Positions 37,459 through 45,977 of a DNA stretch of 52,779 nt are shown piece by piece. This DNA is from Blastococcus atacamensis (GTDB lineage Bacteria; Actinomycetota; Actinomycetes; Mycobacteriales; Geodermatophilaceae). The stretch covers positions 1-52,779 of the forward strand of contig NZ_POQU01000018.1 of NCBI RefSeq assembly GCF_002938425.1. Reading direction: 5' to 3'. A model generated the notes under the pieces. The model searched no databases. It was given only the letters and a program-made list of their open reading frames with translations, and was not told the origin of the DNA. Position 1 is the stretch's first letter, and each line of letters begins with the position of its first letter. The translations under genes and the position numbers were made by a program.

Positions 37459-39003
37459 GTGACCAGCACGATCGAGACACAGGCCGTTCCCTCCCTGGGA
37501 GCGGGCGGCCGGCCCACCCGCGACGTGCGCGTGGCGGTGATCGGCTCGGGATTCGCGGGCCTGGCCATGGGCATCACCCTGCGCCAGCGCGGCGAGACCG
37601 ACTTCGTGCTCCTGGAACGGGCCGAGGACGTCGGCGGCACGTGGCGCGACAACGTCTACCCGGGCGCGGCCTGCGACGTGCAGTCGCACCTGTACTCCTA
37701 CTCCTTCGCGCCGAACCCGGACTGGGGCCGCTCCTACTCCGAACAGCCCGAGATCCAGGCCTACCTGCAGCGGACCGCCGCCCGCTACGGCGTCCGCGAG
37801 CACTGCGTGTTCGGTGCCGACGTCACCGCCGCGCGCTGGGACGACGACGAGCGCCGATGGCACGTGACGACGACCGCCGGCGACTTCCGCGCCCGGGTGC
37901 TGGTCTCCGCGGCCGGCGCCCTCGCCGACCCGACCTATCCCGCGATCCCCGGCATCGAGACGTTCGAGGGCACCGTCATGCACTCGGCGCGCTGGGACTC
38001 CTCGCACGACATCAGCGGCGAGAAGGTCGCCGTCATCGGCACCGGCGCCTCGGCCATCCAGGTGGTCCCGGCGATCCAGCCGCAGGTGGAGAGCCTCACC
38101 GTCTACCAGCGCACGCCGGCCTGGGTGGTTCCCCGCACCGACCACCCGGTGAAGCCCTGGGCGCGCCGGCTGTACCGGATGGTGCCCGGGCTGCAGCGGG
38201 CCATCCGCGGGTTGCTCTACACGTCCCGCGAGTTCCTGGTGCTCGGCATGGCCAAGCGCCGGGCCTTCCTCAAGCCGGTGGGCCGACTGGCCAAGGCACA
38301 CCTCGAGCGCCAGGTCCGCGATCCGAAGCTGCGGAAGGCGCTGACGCCGGACTACACCATCGGCTGCAAGCGGATCCTGATCAGCAACGACTACTTCCCG
38401 GCGGTCGCGGCCCCCAACGCCGAGCTCGTCACCGCCGGCATCGCCGAGATCCGGCCGCGCTCGATCGTCTCGAAGGACGGCATCGAGCGACCCACCGACA
38501 CGCTGATCCTGGCCACCGGTTTCCACGTCACCGACCTGCCGATCGCCGAGAAGATCCGTGGTCGCGGCGGTCGCACCCTGGCCGAGGTCTGGGAGGACGG
38601 CATGGTGACCAACCGCAGCGCCGCCGTCGCCGGTTTCCCGAACCTGTTCCTGCTGGTCGGGCCCAACGTGGGGGTCGGACACACGTCGATGGTCTACATG
38701 ATCGAGTCCCAGGTCGCCTACGTCGACGACGCGCTGCGCACCATGGAGACCGAGGGCCTCGCCGTGCTCGAGACGACGCCGGAGGCCCAGGCGGCCTGGC
38801 GGGAGCTCATCGCCGAGAAGTCCAAGGGCACCGTGTGGCTCGCCGGCGGTTGCGCGAGCTGGTACCTGGACGAGCACGGGCACAACAGCACGCTGTGGCC
38901 GGACTTCACGTTCCGGTTCCGCAAGCTCACCAGGTCCCTGGATCGCGAGAACTACGTCGGCGTCCCGGCCGGGGCGCCCGCCGGAACGGAGGAGGCGGCA
39001 TGA
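37459..39003 (+). CDS. Flavin-containing Baeyer-Villiger monooxygenase
   Basis: 514 residues from GTG 37459, with GAGGAG upstream. FAD motif VIGSGFAGLAMG (G29, G31, G34), GGTWRDNVYPGAACD, the Baeyer-Villiger fingerprint FxGxxxHxxxW at F169-G171-H175-W179, and the NADP motif VAVIGTGASAIQ. The C-terminal LATGF-type motif is LILATGFHV. The enzyme inserts oxygen next to a ketone to give an ester or lactone; it resembles MymA/EthA-type enzymes. The hydrolase gene downstream overlaps by 4 nt. Confidence 0.92.
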   Translation: MTSTIETQAVPSLGAGGRPTRDVRVAVIGSGFAGLAMGITLRQRGETDFVLLERAEDVGGTWRDNVYPGAACDVQSHLYSYSFAPNPDWGRSYSEQPEIQAYLQRTAARYGVREHCVFGADVTAARWDDDERRWHVTTTAGDFRARVLVSAAGALADPTYPAIPGIETFEGTVMHSARWDSSHDISGEKVAVIGTGASAIQVVPAIQPQVESLTVYQRTPAWVVPRTDHPVKPWARRLYRMVPGLQRAIRGLLYTSREFLVLGMAKRRAFLKPVGRLAKAHLERQVRDPKLRKALTPDYTIGCKRILISNDYFPAVAAPNAELVTAGIAEIRPRSIVSKDGIERPTDTLILATGFHVTDLPIAEKIRGRGGRTLAEVWEDGMVTNRSAAVAGFPNLFLLVGPNVGVGHTSMVYMIESQVAYVDDALRTMETEGLAVLETTPEAQAAWRELIAEKSKGTVWLAGGCASWYLDEHGHNSTLWPDFTFRFRKLTRSLDRENYVGVPAGAPAGTEEAA

Positions 39004-39941
39004 CCGCGACGCTTCCCCGCACCATCTGCAAGCGCACCGTTGCCGTTCCCACCTCCGACGGCGCCCAGCTGCACGCGACCGTCGAGGGGTCGGAGAACGC
39101 GCCGGTCACCCTCGTCCTCGCGCACGGCTGGACCCTGTCGCAGGCGGCGTGGGACGACGTCTCCACCCTGCTGGCCGACCGGGTGGCCGACGGCGCGCTG
39201 CGGCTGGTGCGCTACGACCAGCGCGGACACGGCCGCTCGACGTGGGGCGACGCCGCGATCACCATCGACCAGCTGGGTGAGGACCTGGCCGAGGTGCTCG
39301 ACCAGCTGGTGCCGAGCGGACCGATCGTGCTCGGCGGCCACTCCATGGGCGGCATGACCATCATGTGCCTGGCCGCCGCCCGACCGGAGCTCTTCGGCGA
39401 CCGGGTCCTCGGCGTCGCCCTGGTCGCGACGTCGGCCGGTGACCTCACCTCCGACCCGAGGTCCGCCGGCGGCCGGATGGCCAAGGTCCGGCCGGGGATG
39501 CTGTCGGCCCTGCTCGCCGGTGCCCGCGTGCTCGAGAAGCTGCGCAACCTCGCGCCCCCCACCTCCTCGCGGCACCAGAAGATGGTCCGCGGGCTCCTCT
39601 ACGGGGCCGACGCCACCGACGAGATGGTGCTCGAGGGCGCGAAGATCATGCACGCCTCGACGCTGCGTTCCTTCCTGGAGTTCATGCCCGCGCTCGGCGA
39701 CCACGACAAGCGCGAGGAGCTCGCGGCGCTGTCCCGCGTGCCGGTCGAGATCTTCGTCGGCGACCAGGACAAGCTCACGCCGAAGCGGCACTCCCTCCAC
39801 CTGGCCGAGGCGCTGCCCGAGGCCCGGCTGCACCAGGCGGAGCGGACCGGCCACATGTTCCCGCAGGAACGACCGCAGCTGGTGGTCGAGGGCCTGCTGC
39901 GGCTGGTGGACGGCGCCACCGGCGGCCGGAGCGCGAGCTGA
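39000..39941 (+). CDS. Alpha/beta-hydrolase (esterase)
   Basis: 313 residues from ATG 39000, which shares ATGA with the monooxygenase gene. Oxyanion region LAHGWTLSQAAWDDV, RYDQRGHGRST, nucleophile S115 in VLGGHSMGGMT, Asp in FVGDQDKLTP and His in AERTGHMFPQE. The coupling suggests it hydrolyses the ester produced by the Baeyer-Villiger enzyme; the substrate is unknown. No signal peptide. Confidence 0.9.
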   Translation: MTATLPRTICKRTVAVPTSDGAQLHATVEGSENAPVTLVLAHGWTLSQAAWDDVSTLLADRVADGALRLVRYDQRGHGRSTWGDAAITIDQLGEDLAEVLDQLVPSGPIVLGGHSMGGMTIMCLAAARPELFGDRVLGVALVATSAGDLTSDPRSAGGRMAKVRPGMLSALLAGARVLEKLRNLAPPTSSRHQKMVRGLLYGADATDEMVLEGAKIMHASTLRSFLEFMPALGDHDKREELAALSRVPVEIFVGDQDKLTPKRHSLHLAEALPEARLHQAERTGHMFPQERPQLVVEGLLRLVDGATGGRSAS

Positions 39942-39951
39942 GGGCCACACC

Positions 39952-40542
39952 GTGACGGCGTCGTCGCGCCCCACCCATCCCCGGGAGCGGCGCACGGCGG
40001 GCGACCGCCGCGCCCAGCTCGTGCAGATCGGCCTCGAGCTCCTCCCGACGACGCCGGTGCAGGAGCTCACGATCGACGAGGTGGCGCGGCGGGCCGGGAT
40101 CAGCCGGAGCCTGCTGTTCCACTACTTCGCCAACAAGCGGGAGTACTACACCGCCGTCACGCGCGCCGCGGCCGACCTGATGTGGGAGCACCTGCTCCCC
40201 GCGCCCGGCACCCCGCCGGAGGAGCAGGTCGCCGGGATGCTCGACCGGTACGTCGGCTGGGTCGAGACGTTCCGGGAGACCCACCTGGCGTTCGTCCGGG
40301 GAGCCGCCGGCGGTGATCCGTGGGTGTCGGAGGTCTACCAGGAGACCCGCAGCCGTCTCGTGGACGTCGCGCTGGCGGCGCTGGAGCTGCCCGACGACGC
40401 GCTGCGTCGCCAGCTCCTGCTGGCCTGGTTCGCCTTCACCGAGGACCTGGTGGGCTCGTGGGCCGACGAGCCGACGATGACCCGCCCGGAGCTGCTGGAC
40501 CTCCTGCGCGACGTCCTGGCGCGGGTGGCCGCCCGATCCTGA
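39952..40542 (+). CDS. TetR-family regulator of the monooxygenase cassette
   Basis: 196 residues from GTG 39952, 10 nt after the hydrolase. The helix-turn-helix reads TIDEVARRAGISRSLLFHYFANKREYY, followed by an all-helical ligand domain (for example VGWVETFRETHLAFVRGAAGG). Being last in the operon with a palindrome overlapping both promoters 2.5 kb upstream, it is likely a self-regulating repressor released by a ketone or fatty-acid-like compound. It ends 7 nt from the facing plsC stop. Confidence 0.9.
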   Translation: MTASSRPTHPRERRTAGDRRAQLVQIGLELLPTTPVQELTIDEVARRAGISRSLLFHYFANKREYYTAVTRAAADLMWEHLLPAPGTPPEEQVAGMLDRYVGWVETFRETHLAFVRGAAGGDPWVSEVYQETRSRLVDVALAALELPDDALRRQLLLAWFAFTEDLVGSWADEPTMTRPELLDLLRDVLARVAARS

Positions 40543-40549
40543 GGGACGT

Positions 40550-41311
40550 TCAGCCCGCCAGCGACGTGGGCGCGCGGTCGGCGGCCTCGGCGGCCGGCGG
40601 CTGGAGGGTGGCGATGACCTCGTTGGCGCTGGCCCCGGTGGCGTCCATCGACTTCTTCACGGTCGCGCCGTAGACGTCGACGTACTCCTGGCCCGACAGG
40701 GTCATGATCTCGTACAGGATCTCGTCGGTGATCGACCGCTCGACGAAGCGGTCACCGGCCATGCCCTCGTAGCGGGAGAAGTCCAGAGGCGCACCGAAGC
40801 GGACCCGGACCCGGGTGATCTTCTTGCCGAACGGGAGTCTCCGGGAGCGGTAGACCATGGCGACCGGGACCACGGGGACGCCGGTCTCCAGCGCCATCCG
40901 TGCCACGCCGATCTTGCCGCGGTAGAGCCGGCCGTCGGGCGAACGGGTGCCCTCGGGGTAGATGCCGAGGAGCTTGCCGTCCCGCAGCGCGCGGATGCCG
41001 GTCTGGATGGCGTCCTCCGCCGCGGAGGCGCTGGAGCGGTCGATGGGGACCTGGCCGGCGCCGGTGAAGAACGCCCGCTGCAGGAAACCCTTCACGCCCG
41101 TGCCCGTGAAGTACTCGGCCTTGGCCAGGAACGTGACCCGCCGCTTCAGCTGCAGCGGCATGAAGATCCAGTCGGCCGCGGACAGGTGGTTGCTGGCCAG
41201 GATCGCCGCACCCGTCGCAGGCACGTGCTCGGCGCCTTCGGCCTTCGGACGGAAGACCAGCTGGACCACCGGGCCGATCGCGACGAACTTCAGGAACCAG
41301 TAGAACAACAC
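40550..41311 (-). CDS. plsC: 1-acyl-glycerol-3-phosphate acyltransferase (Rv2182c type)
   Basis: 253 residues from GTG 41311, with GAGGGAGG just upstream. Acyltransferase blocks: LASNHLSAADWIFMP (the NHxxxxD form), FFTGAGQVPIDR, and GIYPEGTRSPDGRLYRGKIG. An N-terminal hydrophobic stretch, LFYWFLKFVAIGPVVQLVF, binds the membrane. It adds the second acyl chain to lysophosphatidic acid for phospholipid synthesis. Rv2182c is similar in length and lies in the corresponding place. A promoter 20 nt upstream is visible. Confidence 0.9.
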   Translation of the reverse strand: MLFYWFLKFVAIGPVVQLVFRPKAEGAEHVPATGAAILASNHLSAADWIFMPLQLKRRVTFLAKAEYFTGTGVKGFLQRAFFTGAGQVPIDRSSASAAEDAIQTGIRALRDGKLLGIYPEGTRSPDGRLYRGKIGVARMALETGVPVVPVAMVYRSRRLPFGKKITRVRVRFGAPLDFSRYEGMAGDRFVERSITDEILYEIMTLSGQEYVDVYGATVKKSMDATGASANEVIATLQPPAAEAADRAPTSLAG

Positions 41312-41330
41312 GCCTCCCTCGGGGACTGCC

Positions 41331-41360
41331 AGACTAGGGAGCCTGGGGTCCGAATCACAA
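41331..41360 (-). promoter_or_regulatory. Promoter of plsC
   Basis: On the minus strand TTGTGA (41360-41355), 18-nt spacer, TAGTCT (41336-41331). It implies a short leader of about 13 nt containing the ribosome site. Confidence 0.5.
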
Positions 41361-41421
41361 TCGGGGCCCCACCGTGAGCTACCTGACACCGGCGCCCCGC
41401 CGGACGCCGAGGAGGAGCACC

Positions 41422-42240
41422 GTGCCCGGAACGACCCCCGCTCCCGAGGTCATGCCCGGTGCCGAGGCCTTCGAGTTCCCCGGCGGGGACGGCCCCGACG
41501 GGCGCACCGGCGTGCTGTTGGTGCACGGGTTCACCGGCACCCCGATGAGCATGCGCCCTTGGGGGGAGCACCTCGCCGCGGAGGGCTTCGCGGTCAGCTG
41601 CCCGCTGCTGCCGGGCCACGGCACCCGCTGGCAGGACTGCAACGCCAGCTCCTCCGACCAGTGGACCGCCGCGGTGGAGAACGCGCTGGACGCCCTGGCC
41701 GCGCGGTGCGACCGCGTCTTCGTGGCCGGCCTGTCGATGGGCGGCACCCTCGCCACCCGGCTGGCCCAGGTCCGCCCCGCCGACGTCGCCGGGCTGCTGC
41801 TGATCAACCCGGCGCTGCTCACCCAGCGTCTGGACGCCAAGCTGCTGCCCCTGATCGCGAGGCTCACCGGCAGCTGGGCGCCCATCGCCAGCGACATCAA
41901 GAAGCCCGGCGTCACCGAGCTGGCCTATCCCAGGCTGCCGACCCGGGCGATGATGCAGCTGCGCGGCCTCTGGGCCCTCACCCGCGCCGACCTGGGCCGC
42001 GTCACCGCCCCGGTCATCGTCTTCCACAGCACCGAGGACCACGTCGTCGAGCCGGTCAACAGCACGATCCTGCTGGCGGGGATCGCCAGTGCGGACAAGG
42101 AGGAGGTCGTGCTCGAGAACAGCTACCACGTGGCGACCCTCGACAACGACGCCCCGATGATCTTCGCCCGCTCGGCGGAGTGGATCCGCGCCCACGTGCG
42201 CGCCGGCGAGCGCGACACCCCGCCGGCCGAGCACCGATGA
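41422..42240 (+). CDS. Alpha/beta-hydrolase, Est30-like carboxylesterase
   Basis: 272 residues from GTG 41422, chosen because GGAGGAG lies 5 nt upstream; an upstream GTG at 41374 would add 16 residues. Motifs: VLLVHGFTGTPMSMRPWGEHLA, LPGHGTRWQDCNASSSDQW, S in FVAGLSMGGTLATRL, Asp in FHSTEDHVVEP, His in NSYHVATLDND. This is the Est30/monoacylglycerol-lipase type of esterase. It lies divergent from plsC and overlaps the next gene by 4 nt. Substrate unknown. Confidence 0.88.
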   Translation: MPGTTPAPEVMPGAEAFEFPGGDGPDGRTGVLLVHGFTGTPMSMRPWGEHLAAEGFAVSCPLLPGHGTRWQDCNASSSDQWTAAVENALDALAARCDRVFVAGLSMGGTLATRLAQVRPADVAGLLLINPALLTQRLDAKLLPLIARLTGSWAPIASDIKKPGVTELAYPRLPTRAMMQLRGLWALTRADLGRVTAPVIVFHSTEDHVVEPVNSTILLAGIASADKEEVVLENSYHVATLDNDAPMIFARSAEWIRAHVRAGERDTPPAEHR

Positions 42241-42917
42241 CCGACCGGCGCGGACGCGGCCGCCGCGACAACGGCCTCGACGCGGCGCTCTGGTTCCCCC
42301 TGCGCGACGTCGACCCGCGCGTCGGCGAGCACCTGCTCGACGTGCTGGAGACAGTGGGCATCGCGGCGTACCTGGAGCCGTCCGCTGACGTCGACTCCTA
42401 CACCCGGTCGGTGTCCCTGCCCAGCCCGCCCTCGGACCGGCTCTTCGTCGACCGGTCGCGGCGCGAAGAGGCCCGCGGGCTGGTCGACCAGCACGCTGAC
42501 GAGCACCCCGACCCGCCGCGACCGGTCGCCCGGACGCCGCGCCCCGAGGTCGACGAGGACGCCGAGTGGCAGCGGATCGTCACCGCGTTCGAGGCCGAGC
42601 ACGGCCGCACCGTCGTCGACGAGTCGCCGTCGACCGCTCCCCCGCCGGTGCCGCACGAGGTGCCGGTCCTCGACCGGCCCGACGAGCACTACGAGCCGCC
42701 GGCGCCGCCGCCGCTCCCGGTGCCCGCGCCGGCCGCCCTGTACGCCGTCCTGCTGGTGGCCGCCGGCGTCCTGCTCATCGGCGCACCGGCGGTGCTGGGG
42801 CTCTCCGCCGACGTCGGCCTCGTCCTCGGGGTCGCCGTGGTGGCCGGCGGGGTGGCGATGCTGGTGGCGCGCATGCGCGACCGCGCCGAGGACGGGGACG
42901 ACGGCGCCGTCGTCTGA
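42237..42917 (+). CDS. Conserved hypothetical membrane protein, DUF2007-like start
   Basis: 226 residues from ATG 42237, sharing ATGA with the esterase. The N-terminal 85 residues (LLDVLETVGIAAYLEPS to RLFVDRSRREEARGLVDQH) resemble the small signal-transducing DUF2007 fold. A Pro/Glu-rich linker (about 90-165) leads to two membrane helices (about 167-188 and 192-212) and a short acidic cytoplasmic tail. Function unknown. It converges with the glucokinase gene, 27 nt apart. Confidence 0.75.
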   Translation: MTDRRGRGRRDNGLDAALWFPLRDVDPRVGEHLLDVLETVGIAAYLEPSADVDSYTRSVSLPSPPSDRLFVDRSRREEARGLVDQHADEHPDPPRPVARTPRPEVDEDAEWQRIVTAFEAEHGRTVVDESPSTAPPPVPHEVPVLDRPDEHYEPPAPPPLPVPAPAALYAVLLVAAGVLLIGAPAVLGLSADVGLVLGVAVVAGGVAMLVARMRDRAEDGDDGAVV

Positions 42918-42944
42918 CCCCTGCTCGGCGTCGACCGGCGAGGG

Positions 42945-43931
42945 TCAGGCCTCGCCCTCGGCCACGGCCTTCCGCACGAGGTCGGCTGCACCGACGATCC
43001 CGGCCTGCGCGCCCAGCGCCGCCGCGACCACCCGAGGGCCCGGCCGGAAGCCACGCCCGGGCAGAGCGCGGTCGAGCCGCTCCCGCGCCGGCCGCAGCAC
43101 CATCTCGCCGAGCACGCTGACGCCGCCGCCGATCACCACGACCTCGGGGTCGAGCACCGCGGCCAGGTCGGCGATGCCCTGCCCGAGCCAGTAGCCGACC
43201 TCGGTCACCAGCTCCAGGGCCAGCGGATCGCCGTCGTGGGCAGCCCGGGCCACGTGCTCACCGGTGAGCCGGTCGGGCTCGCAGTCCACCCGCTCGAGCA
43301 GCAGGGCCGCGGCGGCCGGGGACGTGCGGGCCACCTCGCGCGCGGTCTGCCCCAGGGCGGTGCCGCTGGCGTACTGCTCCCAGCAGCCGCGGTTGCCACA
43401 GGCGCACAGCCGGCCGTCGGGGACGACGCGCATGTGCCCCCACTCCCCCGCCACCCCGTGGGAGCCGCGGCGAAGCCGGCCGTCCAGCACGATCCCGCCG
43501 CCGATGCCGGTCCCCAGCGTGATCATCAGGGCCAGGTCCGTCTCCCGCGCCGCGCCGTAGCGGTACTCGGCCCAGGCCGCCGCGTCGGCGTCGTTGCCCA
43601 CCCACAGCGGCCGCTGCAGGCGGGCACCCAGGTCCTTGCGGAGGGTCGAGTTCCGCCAGGCGAGGTGCGGGCTGAACAGCACGGTGTCGCCGGTCCGGTC
43701 GAACCAGCCGGCCGCGCCCACCCCCACACCCACGACCTCACCGGCGTGGCCGTGCGCGAGCTCCTCCACCACCGCGGCGATGGCGTCCTCGGTGTCGGTG
43801 ACCGACGCTCCGGGCGTGGCCCGGCGGGCGGTCGCCAGGACGGTGCCGTCGGGGGCGACCAGCCCTCCGGCCACCTTGGTGCCGCCGATGTCGATCCCGA
43901 GCGCGGGCAGGCTCCCCACGTCGTCGGTCAC
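42945..43931 (-). CDS. glkA: ROK-family glucokinase
   Basis: 328 residues from GTG 43931. ATP loop GIDIGGTKVAGG, catalytic Asp in WVGNDADAAAWAEYR, ITLGTGIGGGIVLDG, and the ROK zinc site CACGNRGCWEQYASG followed by HxxxxGEWGHM earlier. Length and motifs fit actinobacterial glucokinase. It phosphorylates glucose in the cytoplasm. It shares GTGA with the small Cys-motif protein upstream and ends a four-gene same-strand series beginning with the SRPBCC gene. Confidence 0.9.
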   Translation of the reverse strand: MTDDVGSLPALGIDIGGTKVAGGLVAPDGTVLATARRATPGASVTDTEDAIAAVVEELAHGHAGEVVGVGVGAAGWFDRTGDTVLFSPHLAWRNSTLRKDLGARLQRPLWVGNDADAAAWAEYRYGAARETDLALMITLGTGIGGGIVLDGRLRRGSHGVAGEWGHMRVVPDGRLCACGNRGCWEQYASGTALGQTAREVARTSPAAAALLLERVDCEPDRLTGEHVARAAHDGDPLALELVTEVGYWLGQGIADLAAVLDPEVVVIGGGVSVLGEMVLRPARERLDRALPGRGFRPGPRVVAAALGAQAGIVGAADLVRKAVAEGEA

Positions 43932-44242
43932 GCGATGTCGATCCTCTGGACCTCGGGCCCGTCGGCCGGCGGTGCGCTCGGGTCCTCGGCCGCCGGCGCC
44001 CGGCCGGCGGCCCCGTCCTCCGCGAACGTCCGGAGCGCGGCTGCCGCCGTCGTCAGCAGGTCCGCCACGGCCTCGGTGACCTCCGGTCGTTCCCCGCGGA
44101 GCACCGACGCGGCCTGGCACACCGGGCACCACCGGCAGTCGGGGGCGTGCTCGCCCTCGCCGGCGGCGGAGGCGGTCCCGGGGCCTCGGACGACGTCGAG
44201 CAGACGGCGGGCCTGGTCGAGCCAGTCGGCACCGGTGGTCAT
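43928..44242 (-). CDS. Small protein with CxxCPxC motif, unknown function
   Basis: 104 residues from ATG 44242, sharing ATGA with the ArsA-like gene and GTGA with glkA. An amphipathic start, DWLDQARRLLDVVRG, precedes a cysteine cluster CRWCPVC that could bind zinc, then a helix VTEAVADLLTTAAAALRTF and a Pro/Glu-rich tail. I do not recognise a named family. Its tight overlap with both neighbours implies joint expression. Confidence 0.75.
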   Translation of the reverse strand: MTTGADWLDQARRLLDVVRGPGTASAAGEGEHAPDCRWCPVCQAASVLRGERPEVTEAVADLLTTAAAALRTFAEDGAAGRAPAAEDPSAPPADGPEVQRIDIA

Positions 44243-45384
44243 GAGGTCCTCCCCTCGGCCGCCAGGAGGTCGGCCGGCCACTGCTGCGGATCCGGACGGA
44301 AGCTGACCTCGAGCCGCGCGGCGGCGGTGCCGGGGTCGGCGAGCCGGCCCCCGGTCACCTCGCACCGGCGCAGCAGCGAGTCCAGCCGCAGCGAGCGCCG
44401 ATCCTCCCCTACGGCGATCACGAGGTCATCGCCCCACCGGGTCAGGCCGACCGCGTCACGCTCGGCGAAGGGCAGCGGCACGGTCAGCTCCCAGCCGCCC
44501 TGGCCGCGGCGCGGTTCGGGAGCAACCGGTCCACCGGTGTCCGGCAGGTCGAGCCCGTCGAGCAGGGCGAGCGCGGCCGTCGGCGCCGCGGGCGCCTCCG
44601 GGGCTTCGGGAACGACGTGCACGGGAGCAAGCTCCGCCAGCGCGGCCAGCGCCTCCTGCTGCGCGGCGGCACGGGCGCGCCACCACTCGCCCGGCCCGTC
44701 GGCCGGCAGCACCCGCGCGACGACGGCGGCCGGAGCCAGCCCGTGGAGGCCGAGCACCGTCGCCGCCCGGCGCAGTGCCGTCACGGCCGCGCCCCGTGCC
44801 TCACCGGTCAGCCAGACGGCGGTCGCGGTCGGATCGGCCAGCCGGTCGGTGCCCAGCAGCCGTTCCACGGCCGGCAGGGCACCGAGGACGGCGTCGACGG
44901 GGCCGGGGCGGACCACCCCGGCCGAGACGCCCGCGGTCCGGACCGCGGCCAGCGCACGGACCGACGGCGGCAGCGCCTGGTCCAGCCACCAGCGCAGGGT
45001 GCCCGGGAGGGCGGCCAGGGCGAGACCGTCCTCGAGCGGACCCGCGTCGACCACGACCACGTCGGCGTCGGCGTCGCCGAGGGCGGCCACGAGGGCCAGG
45101 TCGTCGGCGCCGGGCAGCGGCACGACGGATGTCGCCGGCGGCAGGGACAGGTGCGGGACCAGGCCGGCCAGCGTCTCCGCGTGCGCGGCCCACAGCTCCC
45201 CGGCCGCTGCCGGCCCGCCCACCCGGCGGACCGTGAGGCGCGGCTCCCCCGGTGTGGCCACCGGCGGAGTGCGGCGGGTCAGCAGCAGCGTGTCCCGCCC
45301 GGACCGGGCCGATCGCAGTGCCGCCGCGGCCGCGACCGTGGAGGTACCGGCCCCGCCGGGGCCGGTCACGAGCAGGGTGCGCAC
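44239..45384 (-). CDS. ArsA/GET3-like protein with degenerate P-loop
   Basis: 381 residues from GTG 45384, 5 nt after the SRPBCC stop. The N-terminus has the ArsA position LLVTGPGGAGTSTVAAA, but the usual GKGGxGKTT lysines are Pro and Thr. Switch regions are weak; VVVVDAGPLEDG replaces the D-T-A-PTG motif. The C-terminus carries an HSP20-like beta domain, WELTVPLPFAERDAVGLTRW to RLEVSFRPDPQQWP, typical of actinobacterial ArsA-like proteins. It corresponds in place to Rv2184c. It may bind but not hydrolyse nucleotide. Its role is unknown; arsenic pumping is unlikely as no partner is present. Confidence 0.8.
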   Translation of the reverse strand: MRTLLVTGPGGAGTSTVAAAAALRSARSGRDTLLLTRRTPPVATPGEPRLTVRRVGGPAAAGELWAAHAETLAGLVPHLSLPPATSVVPLPGADDLALVAALGDADADVVVVDAGPLEDGLALAALPGTLRWWLDQALPPSVRALAAVRTAGVSAGVVRPGPVDAVLGALPAVERLLGTDRLADPTATAVWLTGEARGAAVTALRRAATVLGLHGLAPAAVVARVLPADGPGEWWRARAAAQQEALAALAELAPVHVVPEAPEAPAAPTAALALLDGLDLPDTGGPVAPEPRRGQGGWELTVPLPFAERDAVGLTRWGDDLVIAVGEDRRSLRLDSLLRRCEVTGGRLADPGTAAARLEVSFRPDPQQWPADLLAAEGRTS

Positions 45385-45389
45385 GCCGG

Positions 45390-45821
45390 TCAGCTCTCGA
45401 CGCGCTTCTTGAGCTCCTTGAGCGCGGTGTCCAGGATGACCTTCTCGGCCTTGCGCTTGATCATCCCGAGCATCGGGATGGAGAGGTCGATGGTGATCGA
45501 GTACGTCACCTCGGTGCGCCCGTCGTTCTCGCGCAGCGTGTACGAGCCCTCCTGGCGCTTCTGCATCTGACCCGTGACGAGGGTCCAGGAGACGCGGCGG
45601 TCGCCGTCCCAGGTGTACTCCAGGACGTAGTCGTCCTTGACCGCACCGGCGTCGAGCACGAAGTGCACGCGGCGGGCCCGGCCGTCCTGCCCGGTCTCGG
45701 TGACCTCCACCTTCTTGGCGGCGGCGACCCACTGCGGGTAGGAGGGGAAGTCGGCGATCACGGCCATGACCTCGGCCGCGGGCGCCTCGACGACGATCGA
45801 CTGGGTGGACTGGTCCGCCAT
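45390..45821 (-). CDS. SRPBCC (START-like) lipid-binding protein
   Basis: 143 residues from ATG 45821; TAGCCT lies 7 nt before it. Polyketide cyclase/START pattern: TQSIVVEAPAAEVMAVIADF, YPQWVAAAKKVEV, WTLVTGQMQKRQEGSY and the C-terminal helix KAEKVILDTALKELKKRV. These helix-grip proteins hold a hydrophobic ligand. In position and strand it matches Rv2185c. It begins the run of same-strand genes through glkA and faces the fadD15-like gene head to head. Confidence 0.9.
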   Translation of the reverse strand: MADQSTQSIVVEAPAAEVMAVIADFPSYPQWVAAAKKVEVTETGQDGRARRVHFVLDAGAVKDDYVLEYTWDGDRRVSWTLVTGQMQKRQEGSYTLRENDGRTEVTYSITIDLSIPMLGMIKRKAEKVILDTALKELKKRVES

Positions 45822-45828
45822 GGCCAGC

Positions 45829-45834
45829 AGGCTA
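45829..45834 (-). promoter_or_regulatory. -10 box for the SRPBCC gene (leaderless start)
   Basis: TAGCCT on the minus strand, 7 nt before the ATG at 45821, without a ribosome-binding sequence. Confidence 0.45.
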
Positions 45835-45977
45835 GCCGCTCGTGCCCCGGCCAGGTGCCCGGAGCGTGATCTCCGGCTACTCCCCAGTAGGGATAGCCGC
45901 TAGATTGACGCCGACGTCCCCAGGTCGGGGTCGCGGGCGACGGTGCCCTGCGACGGCCGGGGAGGAGAGGACCGGGC

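Noticed and set aside
45879-45906. GGCTA/TAGCC dyad and TAGATT upstream of fadD15, considered as a promoter/operator.
   Set aside because: No fitting -35 box and the arms are only 5 nt; the dyad partly reflects the -10 box of the divergent SRPBCC gene.
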